NCBI GenBank assembly: GCA_031404155.1
Contig: JANNGZ010000067.1
Location: 1 to 9,015 of the forward strand
DNA length: 9,015 nucleotides
Source: JANNGZ01 sp031404155
Lineage (GTDB): Bacteria; Pseudomonadota; Gammaproteobacteria; Burkholderiales; Burkholderiaceae_C
Reading direction: 5' to 3'
The first letter of the stretch is position 1; every line of letters begins with the position of its first letter. Shown here in pieces: positions 1 to 6,570 of the stretch. The position numbers and the translations under genes are program-made. The notes under the pieces were generated by a model. It searched no databases and was not told the DNA's origin. It was given only the letters and a program-made list of their open reading frames with translations.

Positions 1-1
1 G

Positions 2-421
2 CTTCAGTGGATGCTTCCGCGCACCCATCTGCTGAAGGTGAGCGACGAAGACCTCGCGCTGCTGTTCCCCGGTGCCGACGCAGGTGAACTGGCCACGGAA
101 TGGATCGGCGCCGGCGTGGCGCTGGTGGTGGTCACCCGCGGTAGCGAGGGCGCCTCGGCCTGGACCGCGGCGCACTGCGCCAGCGCGCCGCCGGTCAAGG
201 TCGATGTGGTCGACACCGTCGGCGCCGGCGACACCTTCCAGGCCGCGCTGCTCACCGCGCTGGCCGAGCGGGGTTTGTTGAGCATCGACGCGCTGCGCCT
301 GCTCAGCGCCAGTGCGCTCGACGAAGTGCTGCAATTTGCAACCCGCGCCGCGGCAATCACCTGCTCGCGCCGCGGCGCCGACTTGCCGCGGCGCAGCGAA
401 CTGCCTTCGCTGGCCGCTTGA
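2..421 (+). CDS. PfkB-family sugar kinase (fructokinase-like), C-terminal part; 5' end outside the window
   Basis: The reading frame is already open at base 2 (codons for LQW precede the first ATG at 11), so this is the C-terminal ~139 residues of a gene starting upstream. Visible PfkB/ribokinase-family marks are the KVSDEDLALL segment (the usual K-x-S/N-x-E-E helix), the strand VVVTRGSEGA, and the signature DTVGAGDTF at bases 212-238. In that signature the second Asp (GAGD, 230-232) is the catalytic base and the Gly-rich turn forms the anion hole for phosphate transfer. Such enzymes phosphorylate fructose, ribose or related substrates with ATP in the cytoplasm. The substrate cannot be decided because the N-terminal sugar-binding part is missing; fructokinase is the commonest annotation for this type. 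It ends with TGA at 419-421, facing the convergent deacetylase gene. Confidence 0.9.
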   Translation, partial: LQWMLPRTHLLKVSDEDLALLFPGADAGELATEWIGAGVALVVVTRGSEGASAWTAAHCASAPPVKVDVVDTVGAGDTFQAALLTALAERGLLSIDALRLLSASALDEVLQFATRAAAITCSRRGADLPRRSELPSLAA

Positions 422-491
422 GCGCCGCGCGAGTTCGATGGCTTTGCGGTGCGACCAAACGGGTTTGCGGCGCCACCCCATCCGTTCGCGC

Positions 492-530
492 TGAGCTTGT
501 CCCGCACCAGGGCGTCCCTGGACAAGCTCA
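492..530. repeat. Inverted repeat with GAGCTTGTC/GACAAGCTC arms
   Basis: TGAGCTTGTCC (492-502) and GGACAAGCTCA (520-530) are perfect 11-bp inverted copies. Inside them CCAGGG-CGT-CCCTGG (507-521) is a second, competing hairpin. The flank CCGTTCGCGCTGAGCTTGTC resembles the GTTCGCCCTGAGCTTGTC palindrome that I recall as dispersed between genes in many proteobacterial genomes. It lies between two convergent genes, where such hairpins often protect 3' ends or end transcription. No T-run follows on either strand, so it is not a classical intrinsic terminator. Confidence 0.6.
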
Positions 531-535
531 ACACG

Positions 536-559
536 GTCGGGCATTCAAGCCCGCCCGAC
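536..559. repeat. Hairpin GTCGGGC/GCCCGAC between convergent genes
   Basis: GTCGGGC (536-542) pairs with GCCCGAC (553-559) around a 10-base loop. It follows the larger inverted repeat directly and lies about 30 bases beyond the stop codon of the minus-strand deacetylase. It could act as a bidirectional transcription stop, but no U-tract is visible. Confidence 0.45.
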
Positions 560-590
560 AGATCCCTTTGCGATGGCGTGGGAACCGCCG

Positions 591-2699
591 TCAGGCGCCT
601 CGCAAGAGCGGAATTTCGCGCGCACCTTCGAGCCGCTCGATCACCAGTTTCGTGCCGTCCTGCCGCAGGCCCGCAGCCGGCGCGGCGCGCCAACCCGCGG
701 GCAACTGCAGCGTCAGGCCGTCGATCGCTTGCGGCGCCTTCAGTTGCAGGCGCAGCGCCTGCGCGGAAGTCGGCAACACGTCCAGCGTCACCGCGTCGCG
801 CGCGGCCCACCAGGCGCCGTGGGCCGCGAGCGTGGCGAAGGCGGCGCGGCCGCGCCAGGCTTCGATGAAGCGGCGCTCGAATTCCAGCTTCTGGCCGGTG
901 ACGTCGGGGTGGATCAGCAGGATGAACCAGCCCTGGTCGCGCGCAATCGCCTCGGCAAGCGCCAGGGCCTGAGGCAGGCGGCCGAGCATCGGTGCGTCCA
1001 GTTCGTCCTCCACGGTGATCGGGAACTCGTACACCGGCACCTCGCCGCCCGAACCGCGCTGGTGCTTGAGCTGGAAGGGCAGGTGCGTGAGCGCCAGGTT
1101 GGCGGTGAGCGTGGAGCCGTAGCGGTAGCCGGTGGCGGCGAGCGCCTGCGGCAGCTCGTCGGGGTTTTGCAGGTAGCCGGCGCGAAACGAGACCACACGC
1201 TGTTGTGGCACAAAGTGCTCGAGCAGAAAGCGGCTCACCCGCAGCTCGCCGAGCACGCTGGCGTTGTAGGTTCGCTTCTGTTCCTTCACGAACGGGCGGT
1301 AGTCGGGGTAGCGCTCGCGGCCGTCGCCGAGCGTGAAGGCGGAGAAGGTGTAGGCATGCGCCACCGAATGGCTGGCCAGCTCGAAGCCCTGCGCGGCCAA
1401 CGCCCGCATTTGCGCGACGGCACTGTCGTCGAAGAAGGCGTCGTCGTTCCAGTCGCGCACATACTTGGTCTGGACGAAGTAGGTGGCCGCCACACCCAGG
1501 CTCGATTCGAGCGCGGCGTAGTCGGCGCAATGCGCGACCGCGCGCGAATAGTCCACGTCGTGCGTGATCGCCACCGCGAGGTCGCGGCCGCCCGGCACCG
1601 GCGAGAGCGTCACCGTCTCCGGCTGCGCCTCGCGCACGATGTCGCGCAGCAGGCGCAGCAGCACGTCGAGCAACGGCGTGTAGGTGTTGGCGTAGCTCGT
1701 CGAAATGCGTTGCTCCTGGCGCGCGTTGTGCCCCTTGAGCGCCAGGTGCCCGATGTCCACGCCCACCGCGTAGGCGCGGCCCTGCGCATAGTCCTTGCGC
1801 GTCAGCGCGCCGCGCCCGTCGGCAAATCGCAGCAGCGCTTCGCGCGGCGCTTCGTAGCCGAGCAGGCCTTGGCCCGGCGGGTCGACCTGGTCGACACGAA
1901 AGCGCAAGCGGCGTTCCTGCGGCGCTTGCCAGCGCGCGGTGAGCGGCGAGCGCTCGTCGAGCAGCAACTCGTCGCCGCTGGTCACCTCACCCGTGGCGCT
2001 GAAGCCGAACACTTCGAACAGCTCGCCGCCGACGACGTGGAAGGCGATCAGCGTGCCGCCGTTCTGCGGGTGGCGCGCTACCGTGCGCAGGCCCTCGCTG
2101 CCGAGCGCCCGTCCCGACAGCACCGGGTAGACGATCACCACCTTGTGCTCGAGCGCCTCCTTCCAGTCGCGAGTGATGCACAGCGGCAGGCCGACCGCGC
2201 GCAGCCCGTGCACCAGGCCGAGCCAGGCCGACTCGGTGTCGGTGAGCAGCAGCGCAGGCCGGGTGGCCGGCGTGCCGCGGCAGGTGTCGCGCGCCAACGG
2301 CAACTCAGCGGCCGCGAGCGGCGGCGTGGCCTCGGCCGGGCCGGATACGCCGGGGTACAGGCGCATCTGCGAGTCGGCCACGTGGTAGCCCGGCGCGAAC
2401 CACCAGCGCAGACTCAGCAGCACCGCGGCGATGAGTGCGACCACCAGCAGCGGCCGCCACGGCACGGCGCCGCGTTGGTTGCGCGCGGTGGCCCGCGCGA
2501 TCCTTGGCGTGATCGTCGGCGGCCTCGGCGATGCGCTCGGCGGTGTGCGGGTCCGTGCACCCGGCGCTGCGCTCGAATGTGCACTCGGCGGTGCGCTTGG
2601 CAGTGGGCCATGCTGCGCATTCGGCGACGCGGCACCCGGTGCGGGCCGGCGGCCGAGGCGTGTGGCCGCGTCGCGCTCGCGGGCCGGTTCGGTGGGCAT
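591..2699 (-). CDS. Membrane-anchored polysaccharide deacetylase-like (CE4/NodB fold) protein
   Basis: 702 residues. Residues 1-80 are Pro/Ala/Arg-rich and probably disordered, including tetrapeptide repeats at 33-56. One membrane segment follows (PLLVVALIAAVLLSLRWW, ~83-100), so the rest should lie in the periplasm. Residues ~148-230 alternate hydrophobic strands and helices and may be a glutamine-amidotransferase-like domain (inference). From ~375 there is a CE4 domain: ITHDVDY (378-384) with the metal/catalytic Asp pair D381/D383, the zinc-binding HSVAH (H444, H448), SFRAGY (R506) and LLIHP (H597). This family removes acyl groups from polysaccharides or peptidoglycan; the substrate here is unknown. 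A C-terminal β-rich tail (~635-700) may be a carbohydrate-contacting module. The start ATG at 2699 has only a weak GAG upstream, and a shorter N-terminus is possible. Stop TGA at 591-593. It is transcribed alone, convergent with the kinase and divergent from gor. Confidence 0.85.
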   Translation of the reverse strand: MPTEPARERDAATRLGRRPAPGAASPNAQHGPLPSAPPSAHSSAAPGARTRTPPSASPRPPTITPRIARATARNQRGAVPWRPLLVVALIAAVLLSLRWWFAPGYHVADSQMRLYPGVSGPAEATPPLAAAELPLARDTCRGTPATRPALLLTDTESAWLGLVHGLRAVGLPLCITRDWKEALEHKVVIVYPVLSGRALGSEGLRTVARHPQNGGTLIAFHVVGGELFEVFGFSATGEVTSGDELLLDERSPLTARWQAPQERRLRFRVDQVDPPGQGLLGYEAPREALLRFADGRGALTRKDYAQGRAYAVGVDIGHLALKGHNARQEQRISTSYANTYTPLLDVLLRLLRDIVREAQPETVTLSPVPGGRDLAVAITHDVDYSRAVAHCADYAALESSLGVAATYFVQTKYVRDWNDDAFFDDSAVAQMRALAAQGFELASHSVAHAYTFSAFTLGDGRERYPDYRPFVKEQKRTYNASVLGELRVSRFLLEHFVPQQRVVSFRAGYLQNPDELPQALAATGYRYGSTLTANLALTHLPFQLKHQRGSGGEVPVYEFPITVEDELDAPMLGRLPQALALAEAIARDQGWFILLIHPDVTGQKLEFERRFIEAWRGRAAFATLAAHGAWWAARDAVTLDVLPTSAQALRLQLKAPQAIDGLTLQLPAGWRAAPAAGLRQDGTKLVIERLEGAREIPLLRGA
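2532..2603. repeat. Six in-register 12-bp degenerate tandem repeats inside the deacetylase gene
   Basis: Units start at 2532, 2544, 2556, 2568, 2580 and 2592, with + strand consensus close to TGCRCTCGGCGG. Read on the minus strand they encode residues 33-56 of the deacetylase as four-residue units: LPSA, PPSA, HSSA, APGA, RTRT, PPSA. The repeat lies in the N-terminal segment that would face the cytoplasm ahead of the membrane helix, where length changes should be tolerated. Confidence 0.75.
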
Positions 2700-2756
2700 G
2701 GGGTGGCTCGGGCGCGCGCAGGTTGAGGGCGCCGGATTCTATTTCGCGACTTCATC

Positions 2757-2777
2757 GTGGCCCGTGGCCCGTGGCCC
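2757..2777. repeat. Three perfect copies of GTGGCCC
   Basis: A 7-bp unit is repeated three times without mismatch in the 196-bp region shared by the divergent deacetylase and gor genes. No function is evident, and it overlaps no recognisable promoter. Confidence 0.8.
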
Positions 2778-2895
2778 GCAGCCCTCTGCGCTCGCGACGC
2801 AACGCAACTTGACGCAACACCAGGCGGACGGCGCTGGGCGGCAGGTCGGCACGGCGCCGGGTTAAGGTGGCACACCCGCCCAGCCAAGGACCACG

Positions 2896-4275
2896 ATGAC
2901 GCCAAAACAAGTCGACCTCTTCGTCATCGGCGGCGGCTCGGGCGGCGTGCGCGCGGCGCGGGTCGCGGCCCAGCATGGTGCCCGCGTGGCGCTGGCCGAG
3001 GAGTACCGCCTCGGTGGCACCTGCGTCATCCGCGGCTGCGTGCCGAAGAAGCTGATGGTGATGGCTTCGCGCTTCGGCCAGGAGTTCAGCGACGCGGCGG
3101 GTTTCGGCTGGACACTGGGCGAGCGGCATTTCGAATGGCCCCGGCTGAAGGCGCAGGTGGACGCCGAGCTGACCCGGCTCGAAGGCGCGTATGGCAGCAC
3201 GCTGCGCAACGCGGGTGTCGAGCTGCATGCCGAGCGCGCGCTGCTCGAGGACGCGCACACGGTGCGGCTCACCCGCAGCGGCGAGCGCTTCCATGCCGCG
3301 CGCGTGCTGGTGGCCACAGGCGCCACGCCGCAGGCGCCCGCCATCCCCGGCGCCGAACTCGCGTCCAGCTCGAACGAGTTTTTCCTCTGGCCGACACAGC
3401 CCCGGCGTGTGCTGGTGCAGGGCGCCGGCTATATCGCGCTCGAACTCGCCAACCTGCTCCAGCGCCTGGGCTCCGAGGTCACCGTGGTGTTGCGCGGAGA
3501 GAAGATCCTGCGCGGCTTCGACGAGGAGCTGCGTGATCACCTGCAAGCCGCGCTGGTGAGCCAGGGCCTGCGCTTCGTGACCGGGGCCGCGCTGACATCG
3601 ATAACACGCACGCACCGCAGCGGGCTGGGTTTGCGCGCGACGCTGGACAGCGGCGAGGTGATCGAGGCCGACGCGGTGCTGCGCGCCCTCGGCCGCGTGC
3701 CCAACACCGCCGGCGTCGGCCTCGACGTGGCCGGGGTTGCGCTGGATGCCCACGGCGCGGTGCGCGTCGACGAGTTCTCGCGCAGCTCGGTGGCGCATAT
3801 CCACGCGGTCGGCGACGTGACCAACCGGGTGATGCTCACGCCGGCCGCCATCCGCGAAGGCCAGGCCTTTGCCGACACCGAGTTCGGCGGCCGCTCGGTG
3901 CCGGTGCGCCACGAACTCATCCCCACCGCGGTGTTCACCACGCCCGAGCTCGGCGTGATCGGTTTGACCGAAGCGCAAGCGGTGCAGCAGCACGCCGCGG
4001 TGGACGTGTACAGCGCGAACTTCCGCCCGATGAAAGCCACGCTCGGCGGTGGCAGCACACGCACGCTGATGAAGCTCGTGGTGGCGCGCGCCAGCGACCG
4101 CGTGCTCGGCGTGCACATCGTCGGCCCGGAAGCCGGCGAGATGATCCAGCTGCTTGGGGTGGCGATGCAGATGGGTACGCGCAAGGCCGACCTTGACGCC
4201 ACACTGGCGGTGCACCCCACCGCGGCCGAGGAGCTGGTGACGATGCGGCTGCCGACGCGGCGGCATGGCGGGTGA
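2896..4275 (+). CDS. gor: Glutathione reductase (glutathione-disulfide reductase)
   Basis: 459 residues, about the family's usual length (450-480). It reduces glutathione disulfide with NADPH in the cytoplasm, maintaining thiol balance. Visible elements in order: FAD-binding GGGSGG (12-17); redox-active disulfide in GTCVIRGCVPKK with C43 and C48; NADPH-binding GAGYIALE (176-183) followed by VLRGEKILRGFD, whose R200 and R206 match the arginines that hold the NADPH 2'-phosphate and so favour NADPH over NADH; second FAD motif HAVGD (303-307); C-terminal HPTAAEE (H440 and following Glu), the catalytic acid/base pair contributed to the partner subunit of the homodimer. These features exclude lipoamide dehydrogenase and mercuric reductase. 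ATG 2896 has AAGGA at 2886-2890 with five bases between. It is monocistronic on present evidence, since the next gene begins 122 bases after the stop. Confidence 0.93.
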   Translation: MTPKQVDLFVIGGGSGGVRAARVAAQHGARVALAEEYRLGGTCVIRGCVPKKLMVMASRFGQEFSDAAGFGWTLGERHFEWPRLKAQVDAELTRLEGAYGSTLRNAGVELHAERALLEDAHTVRLTRSGERFHAARVLVATGATPQAPAIPGAELASSSNEFFLWPTQPRRVLVQGAGYIALELANLLQRLGSEVTVVLRGEKILRGFDEELRDHLQAALVSQGLRFVTGAALTSITRTHRSGLGLRATLDSGEVIEADAVLRALGRVPNTAGVGLDVAGVALDAHGAVRVDEFSRSSVAHIHAVGDVTNRVMLTPAAIREGQAFADTEFGGRSVPVRHELIPTAVFTTPELGVIGLTEAQAVQQHAAVDVYSANFRPMKATLGGGSTRTLMKLVVARASDRVLGVHIVGPEAGEMIQLLGVAMQMGTRKADLDATLAVHPTAAEELVTMRLPTRRHGG

Positions 4276-4293
4276 GCCGCGTCTGGGCGGCGG

Positions 4294-4326
4294 GTGAGTG
4301 GTGGGTGAGTGGTGGGTGAGTGGTGG
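4294..4326. repeat. Three perfect 11-bp tandem repeats just downstream of gor
   Basis: The unit GTGAGTGGTGG occurs at 4294-4304, 4305-4315 and 4316-4326 without mismatch, 18 bases after the gor stop codon. Each unit has an in-phase shift of 11 bp, so it would not be tolerated in a coding frame. It is purely intergenic and could vary in copy number between strains. Confidence 0.85.
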
Positions 4327-4387
4327 CTGAGCCCACTCGGCCGCGGGCCCTTGCTGTGGCCTAATTGCGGGTTAGTCAATCACCACC

Positions 4388-4391
4388 GGAG
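4388..4391 (+). promoter_or_regulatory. Shine-Dalgarno GGAG that fixes the GTG start of the small basic protein
   Basis: GGAG is followed by six bases and then GTG at 4398. The frame stays open upstream to a TTG at 4365, but that codon has no comparable ribosome binding site. The GTG start also gives a protein beginning MAKK, which suits the Lys-rich remainder. Confidence 0.7.
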
Positions 4392-4397
4392 CCGATT

Positions 4398-4565
4398 GTG
4401 GCCAAGAAGATCAGAACCGAAGCCGACGCCCGCGCCACGCCGCAGCCGCCCGCACCCAAAGGCGTGACCCGCACCGTGGGCAAGGGCCAGAAGGTGAGCC
4501 TGGAGCGCGGCTCGCACACCCGCAGCAAGAAGAACCCGGGCAAGCGCCCGAAGAAGGGCGGCTGA
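4398..4565 (+). CDS. Small very basic hypothetical protein, 55 residues
   Basis: Not matched to a named family. Starting at GTG 4398 the protein begins MAKKIRTEADARA, passes through a Pro/Ala stretch and ends in a Lys/Arg/Gly tail (SHTRSKKNPGKRPKKGG). It lacks hydrophobic segments and cysteines, so it is probably a soluble, largely disordered, strongly positively charged polypeptide. Binding to nucleic acid or to the ribosome is a reasonable inference, not shown. Coding reality is supported by a good GGAG at the right distance, strong G/C third positions in this frame, and a compact ORF ending in TGA immediately before a strong hairpin. It lies between gor and the FAD dehydrogenase on the same strand, but spacers of 122 and 184 bases argue for its own transcript. 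Confidence 0.65.
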   Translation: MAKKIRTEADARATPQPPAPKGVTRTVGKGQKVSLERGSHTRSKKNPGKRPKKGG

Positions 4566-4574
4566 CGCTGCTCG

Positions 4575-4656
4575 GGCGCCGGGGCGGAGCGCTGGGGCCT
4601 GTTCGCACTGCGCACGCGCAACCGCAGTGTGAACAGGCCCTAGCCCCTCCGGCGCC
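4575..4656. repeat. Large foldback: 18-bp hairpin within an 8-bp outer stem
   Basis: GGGCCTGTTCGCACTGCG (4595-4612) pairs with CGCAGTGTGAACAGGCCC (4623-4640) over all 18 positions, with one G-T wobble, around a 10-base loop. Outside it GGCGCCGG (4575-4582) pairs with CCGGCGCC (4649-4656). The element begins 9 bases after the small gene's stop codon. It could terminate or protect that transcript, but there is no T-run after it. It may instead be a copy of a dispersed palindromic repeat family. Confidence 0.7.
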
Positions 4657-4682
4657 GGATGCGGCCACTGGCTGAGCCGCCC

Positions 4683-4698
4683 GCGCCCGCCCGGGCGC
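4683..4698. repeat. Short hairpin GCGCCC/GGGCGC upstream of the FAD dehydrogenase
   Basis: A six-base-pair stem with a four-base loop lies about 50 bases before the ATG at 4750. It may sit in the 5' leader of the dehydrogenase transcript. The region is extremely G+C rich, so a chance palindrome is possible. Confidence 0.35.
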
Positions 4699-4749
4699 TG
4701 CCTGCCACGGCGCCCGCGCCGCAACGCCGCGCCCCAACGCGCGCACCGC

Positions 4750-6546
4750 ATGCTGCGAATCACCGAACTGCGACTGCCGCTCGGCCACCCCGAGCCGGCG
4801 CTGCGCCTGGCCGTGCTGGCGCGGCTCGGAATTAGTGACGCCGAGCTGAAAGCCTTCACGGTTTTCCGGCGCGCGTGGGACGCGCGCAAGAAGGCCGCGG
4901 TGGTGCTGATTTACACCGTGGATTGCGAGCTGGCCGACGGCGCCCTTGAGGCCGCGCTGCTTGCACGCCTCGAAGGCGACCGCCATCTGCGCCCGGCGCC
5001 CGACACCCGCTACCGCTTCGTCGGCCACGCACCGGCCGACTTCTTTGCGGCGCAGCGCCCGCGCCCGGTCGTCGTCGGCTTCGGGCCCTGTGGCATCTTC
5101 GCCGCGCTGGTGCTGGCGCAGATGGGCCTCAAGCCGATCGTGCTCGAACGTGGCAAGCCGGTGCGCGAACGCACCAAGGACACCTGGGGCCTGTGGCGCC
5201 AGGGCGTGCTCGACCCCGAGTCGAACGTGCAGTTCGGCGAAGGCGGCGCGGGCACGTTTTCCGACGGCAAGCTGTGGAGCCAGATCAGCGACCCGCGGCA
5301 CCTCACCCGCAAGGTGCTCGAAGAGTTCGTCAAGGCCGGCGCGCCGCAGGAAATCCTCTTCGTCGCCAAGCCGCACATCGGCACCTTCCGGCTCGTGGGC
5401 GTGGTCGAGAAGATGCGTGCGCAGATCGAAGCGCTCGGCGGCGAGGTGCGCTTCCAGCAGCAGGTGGTCGATCTGCTGATCGAAGGCGGTCAGGTGCGTG
5501 GGCTCACGCTGAAGAGCGGCGAACAACTGCGCGCCGACCACGTGGTGCTGGCCCTGGGCCACAGCGCGCGCGACACCTTTGCGATGCTGCAGCAGCGCGG
5601 CGTGAGCCTGCAGGCCAAGCCGTTTTCGATCGGCTTTCGCGTCGAACATCCGCAAGGCCTGATCGACCGAGCGCGGTTCGGCCCCAACGCGGGAAACCCG
5701 ATCCTCGGCGCCGCCGACTACAAGCTGGTGCACCACGCGAGCAACGGCCGCAGCGTCTACAGCTTCTGCATGTGCCCCGGCGGCACCGTGGTGGCGGCCA
5801 CGTCGGAGGTGGGCCGTGTGGTCACCAACGGCATGAGCCAGTACTCGCGCAACGAGCGCAACGCCAATGCCGGCATCGTGGTCGGCATCTCGCCGCAGGA
5901 TTACCGGCAGGACCATCGGCAGGATCATCGGCAAGACGGGCTACCGGCCACCGGTGGTGCTGATGAGCGCCCCCAAGGCCGCCGCCTCGCGGCGTCCGCC
6001 CCCCCGAGGGGGAGCAAGGAAACTTGGGGCGGCCCGGCGTTTCCTTGTGAGGTGAACCCGCTCGACGGCGTCGCCTTCCAGCGCTATTGGGAATCGCGTG
6101 CCTTCGAGTTGGGCGGCGGCGGCTACCGGGCCCCGGCGCAACTGGTGGGCGACTTCATCAAGCGGCAGCGCTCGAGCGCGCTCGGCGGTGTGATGCCCTC
6201 GTACACGCCGGGAGTGCAGCTCACCGAACTGGCCGCGCCGGGGCGCGGCTCGTTGCCCGAGTACGCCCTCGACGCGATCCGCGAGGCGCTTCCCGCCTTC
6301 GAGCGCCAGATCAAAGGATTCGCCATGCCCGATGCGGTGCTCACCGGGGTCGAGACCCGCACCTCGTCGCCGCTGCGCATCACCCGCGGGCGCGACTACC
6401 AGAGCATCAACACCGCCGGCCTGTACCCGGCGGGCGAGGGCGCGGGGTATGCCGGCGGCATCATGTCGGCGGGGGTCGATGGCATCGAGGTCGCAGAGGC
6501 CGTGGCGATGCAGGTGCGGGGGACCGCCTCCGGGCCGGCACCCTGA
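4750..6546 (+). CDS. FAD-dependent dehydrogenase of the uncharacterised COG2509 type, with an in-frame insertion
   Basis: 598 residues. The first ~90 residues (starting MLRITELRLPLGHPE) are the typical N-terminal domain of this family. A Rossmann FAD/NAD site follows: VVVGFGPCGIFAAL (107-120) with the acidic end of the second strand at E133 (VLERG). FGEGGAGTFSDGK (162-174) and a C-terminal GEGAGYAGGI (562-571) are characteristic family blocks that contact flavin. The physiological substrate of the family is unknown. Homologues as I recall them are about 540-550 residues. Here residues ~386-435, between GISPQDY and NPLDGVAFQ, are extra, of low complexity, and built from a 12-bp repeat plus a palindromic element. 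The frame stays open through the insert and all later family blocks remain, so the protein may be functional. ATG 4750 has no clear Shine-Dalgarno but gives the N-terminus expected for the family. Its stop lies 24 bases from that of the convergent ORF. Confidence 0.85.
   Translation: MLRITELRLPLGHPEPALRLAVLARLGISDAELKAFTVFRRAWDARKKAAVVLIYTVDCELADGALEAALLARLEGDRHLRPAPDTRYRFVGHAPADFFAAQRPRPVVVGFGPCGIFAALVLAQMGLKPIVLERGKPVRERTKDTWGLWRQGVLDPESNVQFGEGGAGTFSDGKLWSQISDPRHLTRKVLEEFVKAGAPQEILFVAKPHIGTFRLVGVVEKMRAQIEALGGEVRFQQQVVDLLIEGGQVRGLTLKSGEQLRADHVVLALGHSARDTFAMLQQRGVSLQAKPFSIGFRVEHPQGLIDRARFGPNAGNPILGAADYKLVHHASNGRSVYSFCMCPGGTVVAATSEVGRVVTNGMSQYSRNERNANAGIVVGISPQDYRQDHRQDHRQDGLPATGGADERPQGRRLAASAPPRGSKETWGGPAFPCEVNPLDGVAFQRYWESRAFELGGGGYRAPAQLVGDFIKRQRSSALGGVMPSYTPGVQLTELAAPGRGSLPEYALDAIREALPAFERQIKGFAMPDAVLTGVETRTSSPLRITRGRDYQSINTAGLYPAGEGAGYAGGIMSAGVDGIEVAEAVAMQVRGTASGPAP
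5905..5940. repeat. Three 12-bp tandem repeats encoding RQDH units in the FAD dehydrogenase
   Basis: The units CGGCAGGACCAT, CGGCAGGATCAT and CGGCAAGACGGG encode residues 386-397 (RQDH, RQDH, RQDG). They mark the left edge of the extra segment. The array is flanked by direct copies of TACCGGC at 5902-5908 and 5942-5948. Confidence 0.85.
5971..6034. repeat. REP-like palindromic element inserted in frame in the FAD dehydrogenase gene
   Basis: This 64-bp segment holds four sets of inverted copies: CCCCAAG (5971-5977) with CTTGGGG (6023-6029); GGCCGCC (5977-5983) with GGCGGCC (6028-6034); CGCCGC-CTC-GCGGCG (5980-5994); and CCCCC (5999-6003) with GGGGG (6008-6012). The first two pairings are alternatives. 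I recall elements of this appearance (CCCCCAAG, a GC hairpin, a CCCCC/GGGGG hairpin, CTTGGGGCGGCC) as repeated intergenic sequences in Comamonadaceae and relatives. Here it is read through as protein, residues ~408-428 (QGRRLAASAPPRGSKETWGG). Confidence 0.65.
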
Positions 6547-6570
6547 GCACGGCAGTCGATCCGATCGAAC

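Noticed and set aside
4..1530. Long open minus-strand frame (508 codons)
   Set aside because: It overlaps the kinase and the deacetylase in another frame. The translation is Arg/Ala/Pro-rich without motifs, whereas the deacetylase frame has all CE4 motifs.
573..2726. Long open plus-strand frame (717 codons) antisense to the deacetylase
   Set aside because: The composition is Arg/Gln/His/Val-rich, as expected from reading G+C-rich coding DNA backwards, and there are no domain motifs or ribosome site.
2809..2837. TTGACG as a -35 box for gor
   Set aside because: At 17-18 bases downstream there is only CGCTGG/GCTGGG, nothing like a -10 element.
2752..4266. Open minus-strand frame (504 codons) antisense to gor
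   Set aside because: It has His/Arg/Ala-rich shadow composition. The plus strand encodes a textbook glutathione reductase.
4411..5934. Open minus-strand frame (507 codons) antisense to the small basic gene and the FAD dehydrogenase
   Set aside because: It is a shadow frame rich in His/Arg/Ala/Val with no motifs, and it crosses the hairpin region.
6556..6568. TCGAT-CCG-ATCGA hairpin as a terminator between the FAD dehydrogenase and the low-G+C ORF
   Set aside because: The stem is only five pairs and no T-run follows on either strand.
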